DNA of 12,059 bases from an uncultured Granulicatella sp. (GTDB lineage: Bacteria > Bacillota > Bacilli > Lactobacillales > Aerococcaceae), in the NCBI GenBank assembly GCA_934193545.1, contig CAKPVL010000036.1, positions 1-12,059 on the forward strand. Reading direction: 5' to 3'. Each line of letters starts with the position of its first letter. The first letter of the stretch is position 1. This document shows positions 5,989 to 12,059 of the stretch, piece by piece. A program made the position numbers and the translations under genes. Below the pieces are notes generated by a model that was not told the origin of the DNA, ran no database searches, and was given only the letters and a program-made list of their open reading frames with translations.

Positions 5989-7073
5989 TGAAAAAGATTA
6001 AACATATTGTTCTGACTTTAATGGCTTTTATCTTAGTCTCTGGACCGTTAGCACCTTCAGTATTTGCGGAGGAAACGGATATCCAGAAGCTAGAAGCACA
6101 ATTAACTTCAGAATTACAAAAAGTGAATACGAAATATCAAGAAATTGAAAGTTTAAACCAACAAATCGATTCTCTCAATAAAGAGAAAGAAACACTTGCT
6201 GAAAAGATTACGACTCAAGAAGCAAAAGTGGAAGAACGTAAACAAGTGGCAGCCAAACGATTGCAACAAATTCAAGTTTCTGACTTTGTTTCTTATAGTG
6301 TTTTACATCTATTAAATTCAGAAAGTATTTCAGATTTCTTAAATCGATTATATGTATTTCAACAATTATTCCAATCGGATGAAGAAGTGTTGAAGAACTT
6401 ATCACAGCAAGTAGCTGAATTATCTCGCCTGAAAACAGCAGCAGAACAAGCGTCAACTGACTTAGTCGCTAAAAAAGAACAACTTACTGCTGAGAGTCAA
6501 GCGTTCGAAGGTTCAGTAAATGATTTGAAAAAATTAATTGCTGATAACAAAGAAGCTCTTGCAAAAGTACAAGAACAAAAGAAAGAATCATCTGCAGTGG
6601 TTGCCTCAGCTATTACAGCAGTAGCGCAATTAACTTCAGACAAACCAGCTGTAGCCTCATCTACGCAGCAAACACCAACGACTCAAGCTGCAACAGCTGA
6701 ACCAGCTACAACGGTTGCTCAAACGCAAGCACCTGCAACATCAGAAACACCAACGACACAGGCAGCTGTATCAAGCAACCAATCTGGTGGAAGAACATTA
6801 AACGTTCAAGCGACTGGATATTCTTATAACGAACCAGGATTAAGCCCTTATACAGCGACTGGTATCGACTTACGTAAGAACCCAACAGTCATTGCAGTTG
6901 ACCCAAGCGTGATTCCTTTAGGAAGCCTAGTTGAAGTTCCTGGATACGGAATTGCGATTGCTGGAGATACTGGTGGAGCGATTAAAGGAAATATCATTGA
7001 CCTTCACTTCACAACAGTAGATCAAGCTAACCAATGGGGAAGACGTAATGTTACTATCCGAATTCTAAACTAA
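5988..7073 (+). CDS. Secreted coiled-coil + 3D-domain cell-wall protein (putative peptidoglycan hydrolase)
   Basis: 361 residues from a TTG start, the only usable start: an in-frame TGA at 5976 closes the frame upstream, GGTGA at 5974-5978 gives an RBS, and the product then begins MKKIKHIVLTLMAFILVSGP, a normal signal peptide with likely cleavage after VFA (residue 27). Residues 30-200 form a CwlO/PcsB-like coiled coil with the internal hairpin segment at about 98-135 (SDFVSYSVLHLLNSESISDF). Residues 205-268 are an Ala/Thr/Pro/Gln-rich linker. The C-terminus (270-361) is a 3D domain with its three aspartates, D305 (AVDPSVIPLG), D327 (AGDTGGAIKG) and D338 (IIDLHF). The 3D fold is a double-psi barrel related to MltA, and Sps/Rpf-like lytic transglycosylase activity on peptidoglycan is expected. 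In CwlO and PcsB the coiled coil is the FtsEX contact; the same is possible here. Probably WalR-regulated and monocistronic. Confidence 0.88.
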   Translation: MKKIKHIVLTLMAFILVSGPLAPSVFAEETDIQKLEAQLTSELQKVNTKYQEIESLNQQIDSLNKEKETLAEKITTQEAKVEERKQVAAKRLQQIQVSDFVSYSVLHLLNSESISDFLNRLYVFQQLFQSDEEVLKNLSQQVAELSRLKTAAEQASTDLVAKKEQLTAESQAFEGSVNDLKKLIADNKEALAKVQEQKKESSAVVASAITAVAQLTSDKPAVASSTQQTPTTQAATAEPATTVAQTQAPATSETPTTQAAVSSNQSGGRTLNVQATGYSYNEPGLSPYTATGIDLRKNPTVIAVDPSVIPLGSLVEVPGYGIAIAGDTGGAIKGNIIDLHFTTVDQANQWGRRNVTIRILN

Positions 7074-7076
7074 ACG

Positions 7077-7107
7077 AAAAAGCACTCTCGATTAGAGAGT
7101 GTTTTTT
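7077..7107. terminator. Bidirectional intrinsic terminator between convergent genes
   Basis: CACTCTC (7083-7089) pairs with GAGAGTG (7095-7101) around a 5-base loop, extended by A-T pairs on both sides. Six T (7102-7107) follow on the + strand, and A-runs at 7077-7081 give a T-run on the - strand. It serves the 3D-domain gene (+) and the HxlR gene (-), whose stop codon is at 7129. Confidence 0.88.
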
Positions 7108-7128
7108 GTTGGGTAAAATTTGAATGGT

Positions 7129-7443
7129 TTATCTTTCTAATTCGTTTTTATGCTCATGAATCCAGTCTTTTATTTGATGAATAAGAGGAAGCAGGCTCTG
7201 ACCTAAGGGTGTTAATCCATAAAAGGTTTTATGCCCAGTACTGGACTCACCACGTTTATAAAGGACATTAATTTCTATTAATTCATTTAAAGATTGGGTG
7301 AGAACTTTGCGAGAAATGGATCCAAGCGTTCTTTCAAGTTGTGCAAAATACATTTCTTCTTTTTCTAGAGTTAATAAAATAAAGACACTCCATTTCCCTA
7401 ATAACGGGAGTGCTAGTTTTCGTAGACAAGTTTCATTTTCCAT
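7129..7443 (-). CDS. HxlR-family winged-helix regulator with one N-terminal cysteine
   Basis: 104 residues. HxlR signature throughout: C6, then ALPLLGKWSVFILLTL (11-26), FAQLERTLGSISRKVLTQSLNELIEINVLYKR (33-64, the recognition helix is in SRKVLTQSLNEL), the wing TGHKTFYGLTPLGQSLLPLI (69-88) and a C-terminal dimerisation helix (IKDWIHEHKNEL). C6 is the only cysteine and occupies the position of the redox-reactive cysteine of B. subtilis YodB/CatR, so it may respond to quinones, aldehydes or other electrophiles. The start is the ATG at 7443: GAGGTG lies 7 bases upstream on the - strand, and a TTG at 7458 overlaps that site. It is transcribed away from the alpha/beta hydrolase gene, the usual layout for HxlR genes and their target. 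Confidence 0.9.
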   Translation of the reverse strand: MENETCLRKLALPLLGKWSVFILLTLEKEEMYFAQLERTLGSISRKVLTQSLNELIEINVLYKRGESSTGHKTFYGLTPLGQSLLPLIHQIKDWIHEHKNELER

Positions 7444-7536
7444 ATGTAGGCACCTCAAAGTAACTTCTATTAATCATTTTTATATTCTTTATAATTATAC
7501 ATATTAACATGTTTTTAACTAATAAGGAGGATGAAA
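7444..7536. promoter_or_regulatory. Divergent promoter region between the HxlR gene and the hydrolase gene
   Basis: A very AT-rich 93-base gap. TATAATTATA (7490-7499) is a perfect 10-bp palindrome that supplies a TATAAT -10 in each direction (7490-7495 on +, 7499-7494 on -). No strong -35 is seen on either strand. A second 8-bp palindrome, AACATGTT (7506-7513), lies between the + strand -10 and the hydrolase RBS AAGGAGG (7524-7530). One or both could be the HxlR operator, which would allow control of both genes at once. The -10 elements are visible; operator function is inferred. Confidence 0.45.
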
Positions 7537-8682
7537 ATGTTTTTTAGAACGTTTGAATTTGATTTTGAGACAAGACGATTAATGTGGTACTGCCCATATG
7601 GAGGTAGCGATTTTGCTGAAGTTTCAACAACTGTAGAAAAGATTAGAGAAAGAGACTATGAATCTTGGTATCGTGAATGGAAGAATGTAGGAGATATACT
7701 AACAAGTAAAAATTACCTTAGTCAAACCTCAAAAGGAAAGGCTTTTTTAAGAGCTAGTCGATATTATCAGGCTGCTGAATTTTTCTTACATCCAACAGAC
7801 ACACGGAAGTTAGAAGTCTATGAAAAATCCGTAGATTACTTTTATTATGCATTAGACCTTTTAAACATTCCATATAAAACGAAAAACGTAAATTTTGGAG
7901 AATTAACTTTACGTACTTTGTATTTTAGAACATCGCAAAAGTGTAAAGGAACTTTGTTTATTTGTAGTGGATTTGATGGATTGTTGGAAGAACTTTATTT
8001 TACTAATGTGAAAGCTGCTTTAGACGAAGGATATAATTGTATCCTTTTCGAGGGACCAGGGCAATCGCATGTTATTCGTTATCAACATAAAGCGTTTATT
8101 CCTAATTGGGATGAAGTGGTTTCTTGTGTAGTGGATGCCTACGAGGACGAAATTGTATCACCTAAAATTGGTATTGGATTATCTTTAGGTGGTTTACTGA
8201 TGGCTCGTGCTTCTAACCTAAATCCTTATGTATTAGACAAAGTGGTATTGTTTAATTATTTTCCATCCTTACTTGATTCCTTTAAAACAAATATTCCCAA
8301 GTTCCTGCATCGTTACCTGAAGACAGAATTTCCAAGGTCGATAGAGAAGATTATTTCGTTCTATATCAAGAAGGTTCCTTTCTTAAATTGGCAAATTGAA
8401 AATGCAAAATGGGTGTTTGGCAAGAACTCTTTGAATGAGCTTATTAGCTTTTGTCGGGAATTTGAAGAGTTGCCTGTGAATAATCCTGTATTGGTTTGTG
8501 TAGCTAAAAACGATAACTATTATGATTCGTCACTTGGAGTCGAATACTATAATTCACTCAGTATAAAAGAAAAGAGATTAGTTGAGTTCGAAAAAAATGA
8601 CTATTTTAGTGAGCTCCACTGCCAAAATGGGGCATCCTATGACACTAACGATGTTATTTTTGAATGGTTAAATGATTGTTAA
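7537..8682 (+). CDS. Alpha/beta hydrolase (FrsA / 2,6-dihydroxypseudooxynicotine hydrolase-like)
   Basis: 381 residues, cytoplasmic. The N-terminal helical cap part (1-115, with EWKNVGD at about 47-53 and ASRYYQAAEFFL at 73-84) precedes the hydrolase core. Oxyanion-side segment FICSGFDG (141-148), FEGPGQS (171-177), nucleophile elbow GLSLGG with S216, likely acid D326 in VCVAKNDNYYD (320-330; D330 is an alternative), likely histidine H361 in SELHCQNG. This pattern is that of serine hydrolases with an N-terminal helical domain (FrsA, DHPON hydrolase and similar C-C or ester-bond hydrolases). The substrate cannot be read from the sequence. The start is set at ATG 7537, six bases after AAGGAGG (7524-7530); the ATG at 7531 abuts that site. 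It is noticeably more AT-rich than its neighbours (30% GC in one hand-counted 60-base line, 7921-7980, against 45% in one hisS line, 10141-10200), which suggests acquisition. Divergent to the HxlR gene, which probably represses it. Confidence 0.85.
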   Translation: MFFRTFEFDFETRRLMWYCPYGGSDFAEVSTTVEKIRERDYESWYREWKNVGDILTSKNYLSQTSKGKAFLRASRYYQAAEFFLHPTDTRKLEVYEKSVDYFYYALDLLNIPYKTKNVNFGELTLRTLYFRTSQKCKGTLFICSGFDGLLEELYFTNVKAALDEGYNCILFEGPGQSHVIRYQHKAFIPNWDEVVSCVVDAYEDEIVSPKIGIGLSLGGLLMARASNLNPYVLDKVVLFNYFPSLLDSFKTNIPKFLHRYLKTEFPRSIEKIISFYIKKVPFLNWQIENAKWVFGKNSLNELISFCREFEELPVNNPVLVCVAKNDNYYDSSLGVEYYNSLSIKEKRLVEFEKNDYFSELHCQNGASYDTNDVIFEWLNDC

Positions 8683-8693
8683 TTTGGTAAAAT
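8665..8693 (+). promoter_or_regulatory. Candidate promoter of the HAD phosphatase gene
   Basis: Extended -10: TG (8685-8686), one base, TAAAAT (8688-8693). The -35 position TGGTTA (8665-8670) matches 3/6 and lies within the end of the hydrolase gene. The RBS TTAGGAGG is just ahead of ATG 8727. No terminator separates the hydrolase and HAD genes, so read-through from the hydrolase is also possible. Confidence 0.4.
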
Positions 8694-8726
8694 AATAGAT
8701 AGCGACTTAGAATTAGGAGGATTTCT

Positions 8727-9536
8727 ATGATTAAGCTAGTAGCTATCGATATGGATGGCACACTATTAAACAGTAAAAAACAATTATTAGAAGAAACAAA
8801 ACAATATTTCAAAGATTTTCATAATAAAGGGACTGAAACTTTATTGGTGCTTTGTACAGGCCGTCCAGAGAGTGGAATTCGTCCATATTTAAAAGACTTA
8901 GGTTATTTAGAAGAAAATCACTATATTATTAGTCAAAACGGTGCCAATATTTATGAGAGTCAAACCGGAGAACGTGTGATGGATGCGTTCGTTGATTCTG
9001 CTGCGATTCAAAAATGGATTGAATTAGGAAAGAAACACGGAATCAGCGTGATGGGTGCCGGTGTGGATTACTATTATTCGTTCGATGAAGATCCAACTGA
9101 ATGGATGGAGTTTGATGTAAAACTTGTGAGCGGCAAGTTGAAAAGAATTCCAACCAAAGAGTCTTTAAACACTGATTTCTATAAAATCCTACTAATGGGA
9201 GATGAAGAGCAACTCAATGAGTTTGAAACATTTATTCCCCAGGAGTGGAGAGACGAATTTTATGTGGTTCGTAGCCAAAAATATTTAGTTGAAGTACTAA
9301 CAAAAGGTGTAAATAAAGCTTTTGGATTAGAAAAATTAGCCCAAAAACTGAATATTCAACCGAGTGAAATCGCGGCTATTGGGGATGCTGCTAACGATAT
9401 CGAAATGTTAGAATACGCAGGACTTGCTATTGCGATGGGGAATGCAAGCGAAGAGGTAAAAGCTATTTCGGATATCGTCACTGATACTAATGAAAATAAT
9501 GGCGTTATTAAAGCGATTGACAAGTTAATTCAGTAA
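8727..9536 (+). CDS. Cof-type HAD-IIB phosphatase (YidA-like)
   Basis: 269 residues, a typical length. HAD motifs: I DMDGTL with nucleophile D8 and acid D10; II LCTGRP with T44; III K197 in KGVNKAFGLEKLA; IV GDAANDIEML with D220 and D224 binding Mg2+. The IIB cap lies between motifs II and III (about 85-190). These enzymes remove phosphate from small metabolites, often sugar phosphates. The C-terminal part resembles E. coli YidA closely as I recall that sequence, but Cof-type proteins are promiscuous and the substrate is not readable. It sits 44 bases after the hydrolase stop codon and ends at a strong terminator, so it may form a unit with the hydrolase or stand alone. Confidence 0.9.
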   Translation: MIKLVAIDMDGTLLNSKKQLLEETKQYFKDFHNKGTETLLVLCTGRPESGIRPYLKDLGYLEENHYIISQNGANIYESQTGERVMDAFVDSAAIQKWIELGKKHGISVMGAGVDYYYSFDEDPTEWMEFDVKLVSGKLKRIPTKESLNTDFYKILLMGDEEQLNEFETFIPQEWRDEFYVVRSQKYLVEVLTKGVNKAFGLEKLAQKLNIQPSEIAAIGDAANDIEMLEYAGLAIAMGNASEEVKAISDIVTDTNENNGVIKAIDKLIQ

Positions 9537-9545
9537 GAGTACAAG

Positions 9546-9590
9546 AAGCAAAATGTAACTTATATGTTACATTTTGCTTTTTCTCTTTTT
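9546..9590 (+). terminator. Strong intrinsic terminator after the HAD gene
   Basis: A perfect 14-bp stem (9546-9559 with 9566-9579: AAGCAAAATGTAAC pairing with GTTACATTTTGCTT), a 6-base loop, followed by T-rich sequence to 9590. It insulates the hisS leader from upstream transcription. Confidence 0.93.
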
Positions 9591-9625
9591 AGTAGCTTTA
9601 GACAGGATAGAATAATGAGGTTTTC

Positions 9626-9654
9626 TTGACAAATACGCATTCCTCTAGTATTCT
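9626..9654 (+). promoter_or_regulatory. Promoter of the T-box/hisS/aspS operon
   Basis: Perfect -35 TTGACA (9626-9631), a 17-base spacer, -10 TATTCT (9649-9654, 4/6). Transcription should start near 9661, just before the T-box leader. The bases between the HAD terminator and this promoter (9591-9625) hold nothing else I can support. Confidence 0.75.
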
Positions 9655-9660
9655 TTATAG

Positions 9661-9880
9661 CAACAATATAAATCCTTAGACAGAGACATAAAACGTACAC
9701 TAAAGAGATAGAAGCCGTGGCTGAGAGCTTCTAACCGTACAAGGAAAGACACTCTTGAGGAGAATAATGCAAAGTTATTCCGGTAATTCCGTTATCATTA
9801 AGAGGGAAAGAGCTCTTTCCGAACTAAGGTGGTACCACGAAAATTTCGTCCTGACTTCTATTGAAGTTGGGATTTTTTTA
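9661..9880 (+). promoter_or_regulatory. T-box riboswitch leader of hisS-aspS
   Basis: The T-box sequence AAGGTGGTACCACG (9826-9839) matches the conserved 14-mer, with UGGU as the bases that meet the 3' end of uncharged tRNA, followed by the conserved TTCGTCC (9845-9851) and a terminator. Upstream, Stem I runs from about 9674 to 9760: CCTTA/TGAGG and AGAG/CTCT base helix, GTAC/GTAC (9695-9698, 9737-9740) and an apical TAGAAGC/GCTTCTA hairpin (9709-9715, 9727-9733). The specifier side holds GACAC (9748-9752), offering GAC (Asp) and CAC (His). A 6-bp hairpin (9762-9767, 9775-9780) and the perfect 16-bp palindrome at 9805-9820 (GGAAAGAG and its complement) are the linker stems. Uncharged tRNA should stabilise the antiterminator and allow read-through into hisS and aspS. 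This leader accounts for the long gene-free gap between the HAD gene and hisS. Confidence 0.93.
9849..9879 (+). terminator. Regulated terminator of the T-box leader
   Basis: Bases 9849-9858 (TCCTGACTTC) pair with 9863-9872 (GAAGTTGGGA) around a 4-base loop, with two G-U pairs, followed by seven T (9873-9879). The left arm overlaps the TTCGTCC segment that pairs with the T-box sequence in the antiterminator (ACGAA/TTCGT, then AGG/CCT), so the two structures exclude each other. Confidence 0.88.
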
Positions 9881-9907
9881 TTTTTATCGAAAGAAAGGAT
9901 GATTCAT

Positions 9908-11224
9908 ATGATTCAAAAACCAAAAGGGACAGCCGATTTATTACCTGAAGAACTCAAAATTTGGCACTATATCGAAGAAACAGCACGCATCATTTTAGGC
10001 GATTATCAATTTGAAGAAATGCGTACACCAATGTTTGAAAGCTACGATTTATTTAGCCGTGGTGTTGGGGATACGAGTGATATCGTTTCAAAAGAGATGT
10101 ATGATTTCTACGATAAAGGAGATCGTCACATTACACTTCGTCCAGAAGGAACTGCAGCGATCGTTCGTGCCTATGTGGAAAATAAATTATACGGACCAGA
10201 ACATAAGAAACCTTATAAAGTGTATTATATGGCTCCAATGTTCCGTTACGAGCGTCCACAATCAGGACGTCTACGTCAATTCCACCAATTAGGAGTTGAA
10301 GTATTTGGTTCTACAAATCCAGCTACAGACGTCGAAACAATTGCGATGGCATGGGATCTGTTAAAAGAACTCGGCTTATCAAATATGCGCTTAGTGATTA
10401 ACTCACTTGGGAAGACAGCCGACCGTATTAAATACCGTGAAGCGTTAATTAGTTACTTAGAACCATTTGCAGACGAACTTAGTGAAGATTCCAAAAATCG
10501 TCTTCACAAAAATCCATTACGTGTGTTAGATAGTAAAGACAAACGTGATATTGAAATCGTGAAAAATGCACCACGCATCTTAGAATTCTTATCAGACGAA
10601 GCGCGTACGCACTTTGAAAAAGTACAACAATACTTAAATGCTTTGGATATTCCATTTGAAATCGATGAAACAATGGTACGTGGTCTTGATTACTATCAAG
10701 ATACCATTTTTGAAATCATGACAGATTCTAAGTCATTTGGTGCTAAAACTACAATTTGTGGTGGAGGTCGCTATGACGGGCTTGTTCAAGAACTTGATGG
10801 ACCTGAAACTCCAGGGTTTGGTTTTGGTCTAGGAATCGAACGTTTAGTCTTATTAATGAAAGACGAACAAGTGGAAATTCCGGAATTACAAGAACTAGAT
10901 GTCTATGTTGTTGGACTTGGTGAAGAAACAGAAGAGGAAGTGTTAAAACTTTCAATTTCACTCCGTCAACAAGGGTACTCAGTGGATCGTGATTTCTTCG
11001 GACGCAAAGCAAAACCACAATTCAAGAACGCTCAAAAATATGGCGCTAAAGTGGTCATTACACTAGGTGAAGAAGAATTAGAAACAAAACAAGTACCAGT
11101 GAAAGTAATGAAAACTGGTAAAGAAGTAAAAATTAATTTACAAGAACTCTATGATGATTTCGATAGCATTTATCGTCAAATCACAATGGATACAACTGCC
11201 ATTGACGAGTACTTTGGTAAATAG
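9908..11224 (+). CDS. hisS: Histidyl-tRNA synthetase
   Basis: 438 residues; class II synthetase attaching histidine to tRNA-His in the cytoplasm. Motifs: the N-terminal [13 protein letters not shown] start typical of His[14 protein letters not shown] (78-89); motif 2 [24 protein letters not shown] (111-134); the histidine-binding signatures [14 protein letters not shown] (256-269) and [10 protein letters not shown] (284-293); motif 3 [15 protein letters not shown] (303-317); the C-terminal anticodon-binding domain from about 330. The start is ATG 9908, with AAAGGA at 9893-9898 as RBS. The frame stays open back to 9755, but that stretch is the T-box leader and is not part of the protein. First gene of an operon with aspS, 14 bases downstream. 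Confidence 0.97.
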   Translation: MIQKPKGTADLLPEELKIWHYIEETARIILGDYQFEEMRTPMFESYDLFSRGVGDTSDIVSKEMYDFYDKGDRHITLRPEGTAAIVRAYVENKLYGPEHKKPYKVYYMAPMFRYERPQSGRLRQFHQLGVEVFGSTNPATDVETIAMAWDLLKELGLSNMRLVINSLGKTADRIKYREALISYLEPFADELSEDSKNRLHKNPLRVLDSKDKRDIEIVKNAPRILEFLSDEARTHFEKVQQYLNALDIPFEIDETMVRGLDYYQDTIFEIMTDSKSFGAKTTICGGGRYDGLVQELDGPETPGFGFGLGIERLVLLMKDEQVEIPELQELDVYVVGLGEETEEEVLKLSISLRQQGYSVDRDFFGRKAKPQFKNAQKYGAKVVITLGEEELETKQVPVKVMKTGKEVKINLQELYDDFDSIYRQITMDTTAIDEYFGK

Positions 11225-11238
11225 AAAGAGGGATGGAT

Positions 11239-12059
11239 ATGAAAAGAAGAACAGAATATTGTGGATTAGTTAGTGAAAAATTAGTAGGTCAAACAGTGAC
11301 ATTAGATGGTTGGGTTGCTAAACGTCGTGACCACGGTGGAGTTATCTTCATCGACTTACGTGACCGTGAAGGCATTATGCAAGTGGTCTTCAACCCTGCG
11401 CGTAACCAAGAAGCGTTTGAAATTGCTGAAAAATTACGTTCTGAATATGTCATTCAAGTAACGGGGGAAGTAGCGTTTCGTGGCGAAGGTTTAGAAAACC
11501 CAAATCTTAAAACGGGTAAATACGAGTTGTTAGTGGACGAAGTAGAAGTATTCTCTAAGGCGAAAACATCTCCAATTTATATTGATGACGAACAAAAACC
11601 ATCTGAAGAATTACGTTTGAAATATCGTTATTTAGATATTCGTCGTCGTCCAGTATTAGAAAACTTACGCCTACGTCATAAAACGACTAAATCAATTCGT
11701 GAATATTTAGATGGCGAAGGATATATCGATGTAGAAACTCCAATTTTAGCGAAATCTACACCAGAAGGAGCGCGTGACTACTTAGTGCCTTCACGTGTTC
11801 ATGAGGGAAGCTTCTATGCATTACCGCAATCACCTCAAACATTTAAACAATTGTTAATGGGTGCTGGATTAGACCGTTACTACCAAATCGTTCGTTGTTT
11901 CCGTGACGAAGACTTGCGTGGAGACCGTCAACCAGAATTTACACAAGTCGATATCGAAACAAGCTTCTTATCAGCTGAAGAAATTCAAGAAATGATGGAA
12001 GGCTTATTGAAGAAAGTGATGAAAGATACATTGGATGTGGATGTTCAAACTCCATTCCC
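11239..12059 (+). CDS. aspS: Aspartyl-tRNA synthetase (partial, cut by window end)
   Basis: The first 273 codons of about 590 expected; the frame runs off the window. The N-terminal OB-fold anticodon-binding domain (about 1-105) begins [18 protein letters not shown] and contains [22 protein letters not shown] (24-45). The class II core has [17 protein letters not shown] (130-146), [14 protein letters not shown] (174-187), and motif 2 with [25 protein letters not shown] (216-240). Bacterial type. RBS AAAGAGGG (11225-11232) leaves 6 bases to ATG 11239; an in-frame ATG at 11233 abuts it. H32 and G84 stand where E. coli AspRS has L30 and K81, the pair reported to separate non-discriminating from discriminating enzymes, so it may also load Asp on tRNA-Asn. 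Co-transcribed with hisS under the T-box. Confidence 0.97.
   Translation, partial: MKRRTEYCGLVSEKLVGQTVTLDGWVAKRRDHGGVIFIDLRDREGIMQVVFNPARNQEAFEIAEKLRSEYVIQVTGEVAFRGEGLENPNLKTGKYELLVDEVEVFSKAKTSPIYIDDEQKPSEELRLKYRYLDIRRRPVLENLRLRHKTTKSIREYLDGEGYIDVETPILAKSTPEGARDYLVPSRVHEGSFYALPQSPQTFKQLLMGAGLDRYYQIVRCFRDEDLRGDRQPEFTQVDIETSFLSAEEIQEMMEGLLKKVMKDTLDVDVQTPF

Noticed and set aside
9601..9620. Second promoter (TAGAAT at 9608-9613) ahead of the hisS promoter
   Set aside because: The -35 position falls in the T-run of the upstream terminator and the TTGACA promoter 18 bases later is far better.
1..12059. CRISPR array, insertion sequence, tRNA or rRNA genes, attachment sites
   Set aside because: No regularly spaced repeats, transposase motifs, cloverleaf-like sequences or rRNA-like stretches were seen on reading the window.

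Overview
The window is about 12 kb of low-GC Gram-positive (Bacillota) chromosome. Strong AGGAGG-type ribosome binding sites, U-rich intrinsic terminators, a T-box leader in front of hisS-aspS, a HxlR-type regulator and a probable WalR/VicR box all fit Lactobacillales. A Carnobacteriaceae-like genus is my guess, but the sequence alone does not fix it. Nearly all genes are on the + strand; the one exception is a small regulator at 7129-7443.

Layout. 1-1266: the tail of an upstream gene runs straight into a DUF438/hemerythrin-like/PAS three-domain sensor-type protein. 1339-2970: Na/Pi cotransporter with a C-terminal PhoU-like domain, closed by a terminator. 3021-3603: a self-contained two-gene cassette consisting of a perfect 24-bp palindrome, a promoter, an unrecognised 86-residue acidic protein overlapping a 93-residue XRE-type helix-turn-helix protein by 53 bp, and its own terminator. 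It has the build of an autoregulated toxin-antitoxin-like pair, but the first protein does not look like a RelE/HigB toxin to me. 3686-5311: ABC-F ATPase of the YbiT/YkpA type. 5397-5882: nucleoside 2-deoxyribosyltransferase. 5988-7073: secreted coiled-coil plus 3D-domain cell-wall protein, preceded by a good WalR/VicR box. 7129-8682: an AT-rich divergent pair, a one-cysteine HxlR regulator and an alpha/beta hydrolase, which looks like an accessory insertion. 8727-9536: Cof-type HAD phosphatase. 9626-12059: promoter, T-box leader, hisS and the first 273 codons of aspS.

How the parts work together. The clearest regulatory unit is the T-box/hisS/aspS operon. Its specifier region contains the overlapping codons GAC (Asp) and CAC (His), matching the two synthetases encoded downstream, and the AspRS carries residues associated with non-discriminating enzymes. 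The cell-wall gene is probably under the essential WalRK/VicRK system. The HxlR gene probably controls the divergent hydrolase. The remaining genes are mostly single transcription units separated by terminators.

The most interesting candidates are the palindrome-controlled two-gene cassette, the dual-codon T-box, the divergent HxlR/hydrolase module, and the ABC-F protein in which all the damage to the ATPase motifs falls on one of the two composite sites. No insertion sequence, CRISPR array, rRNA or tRNA gene was seen, and no gene-free stretch over 300 bases other than the hisS leader region (9537-9907) was found.
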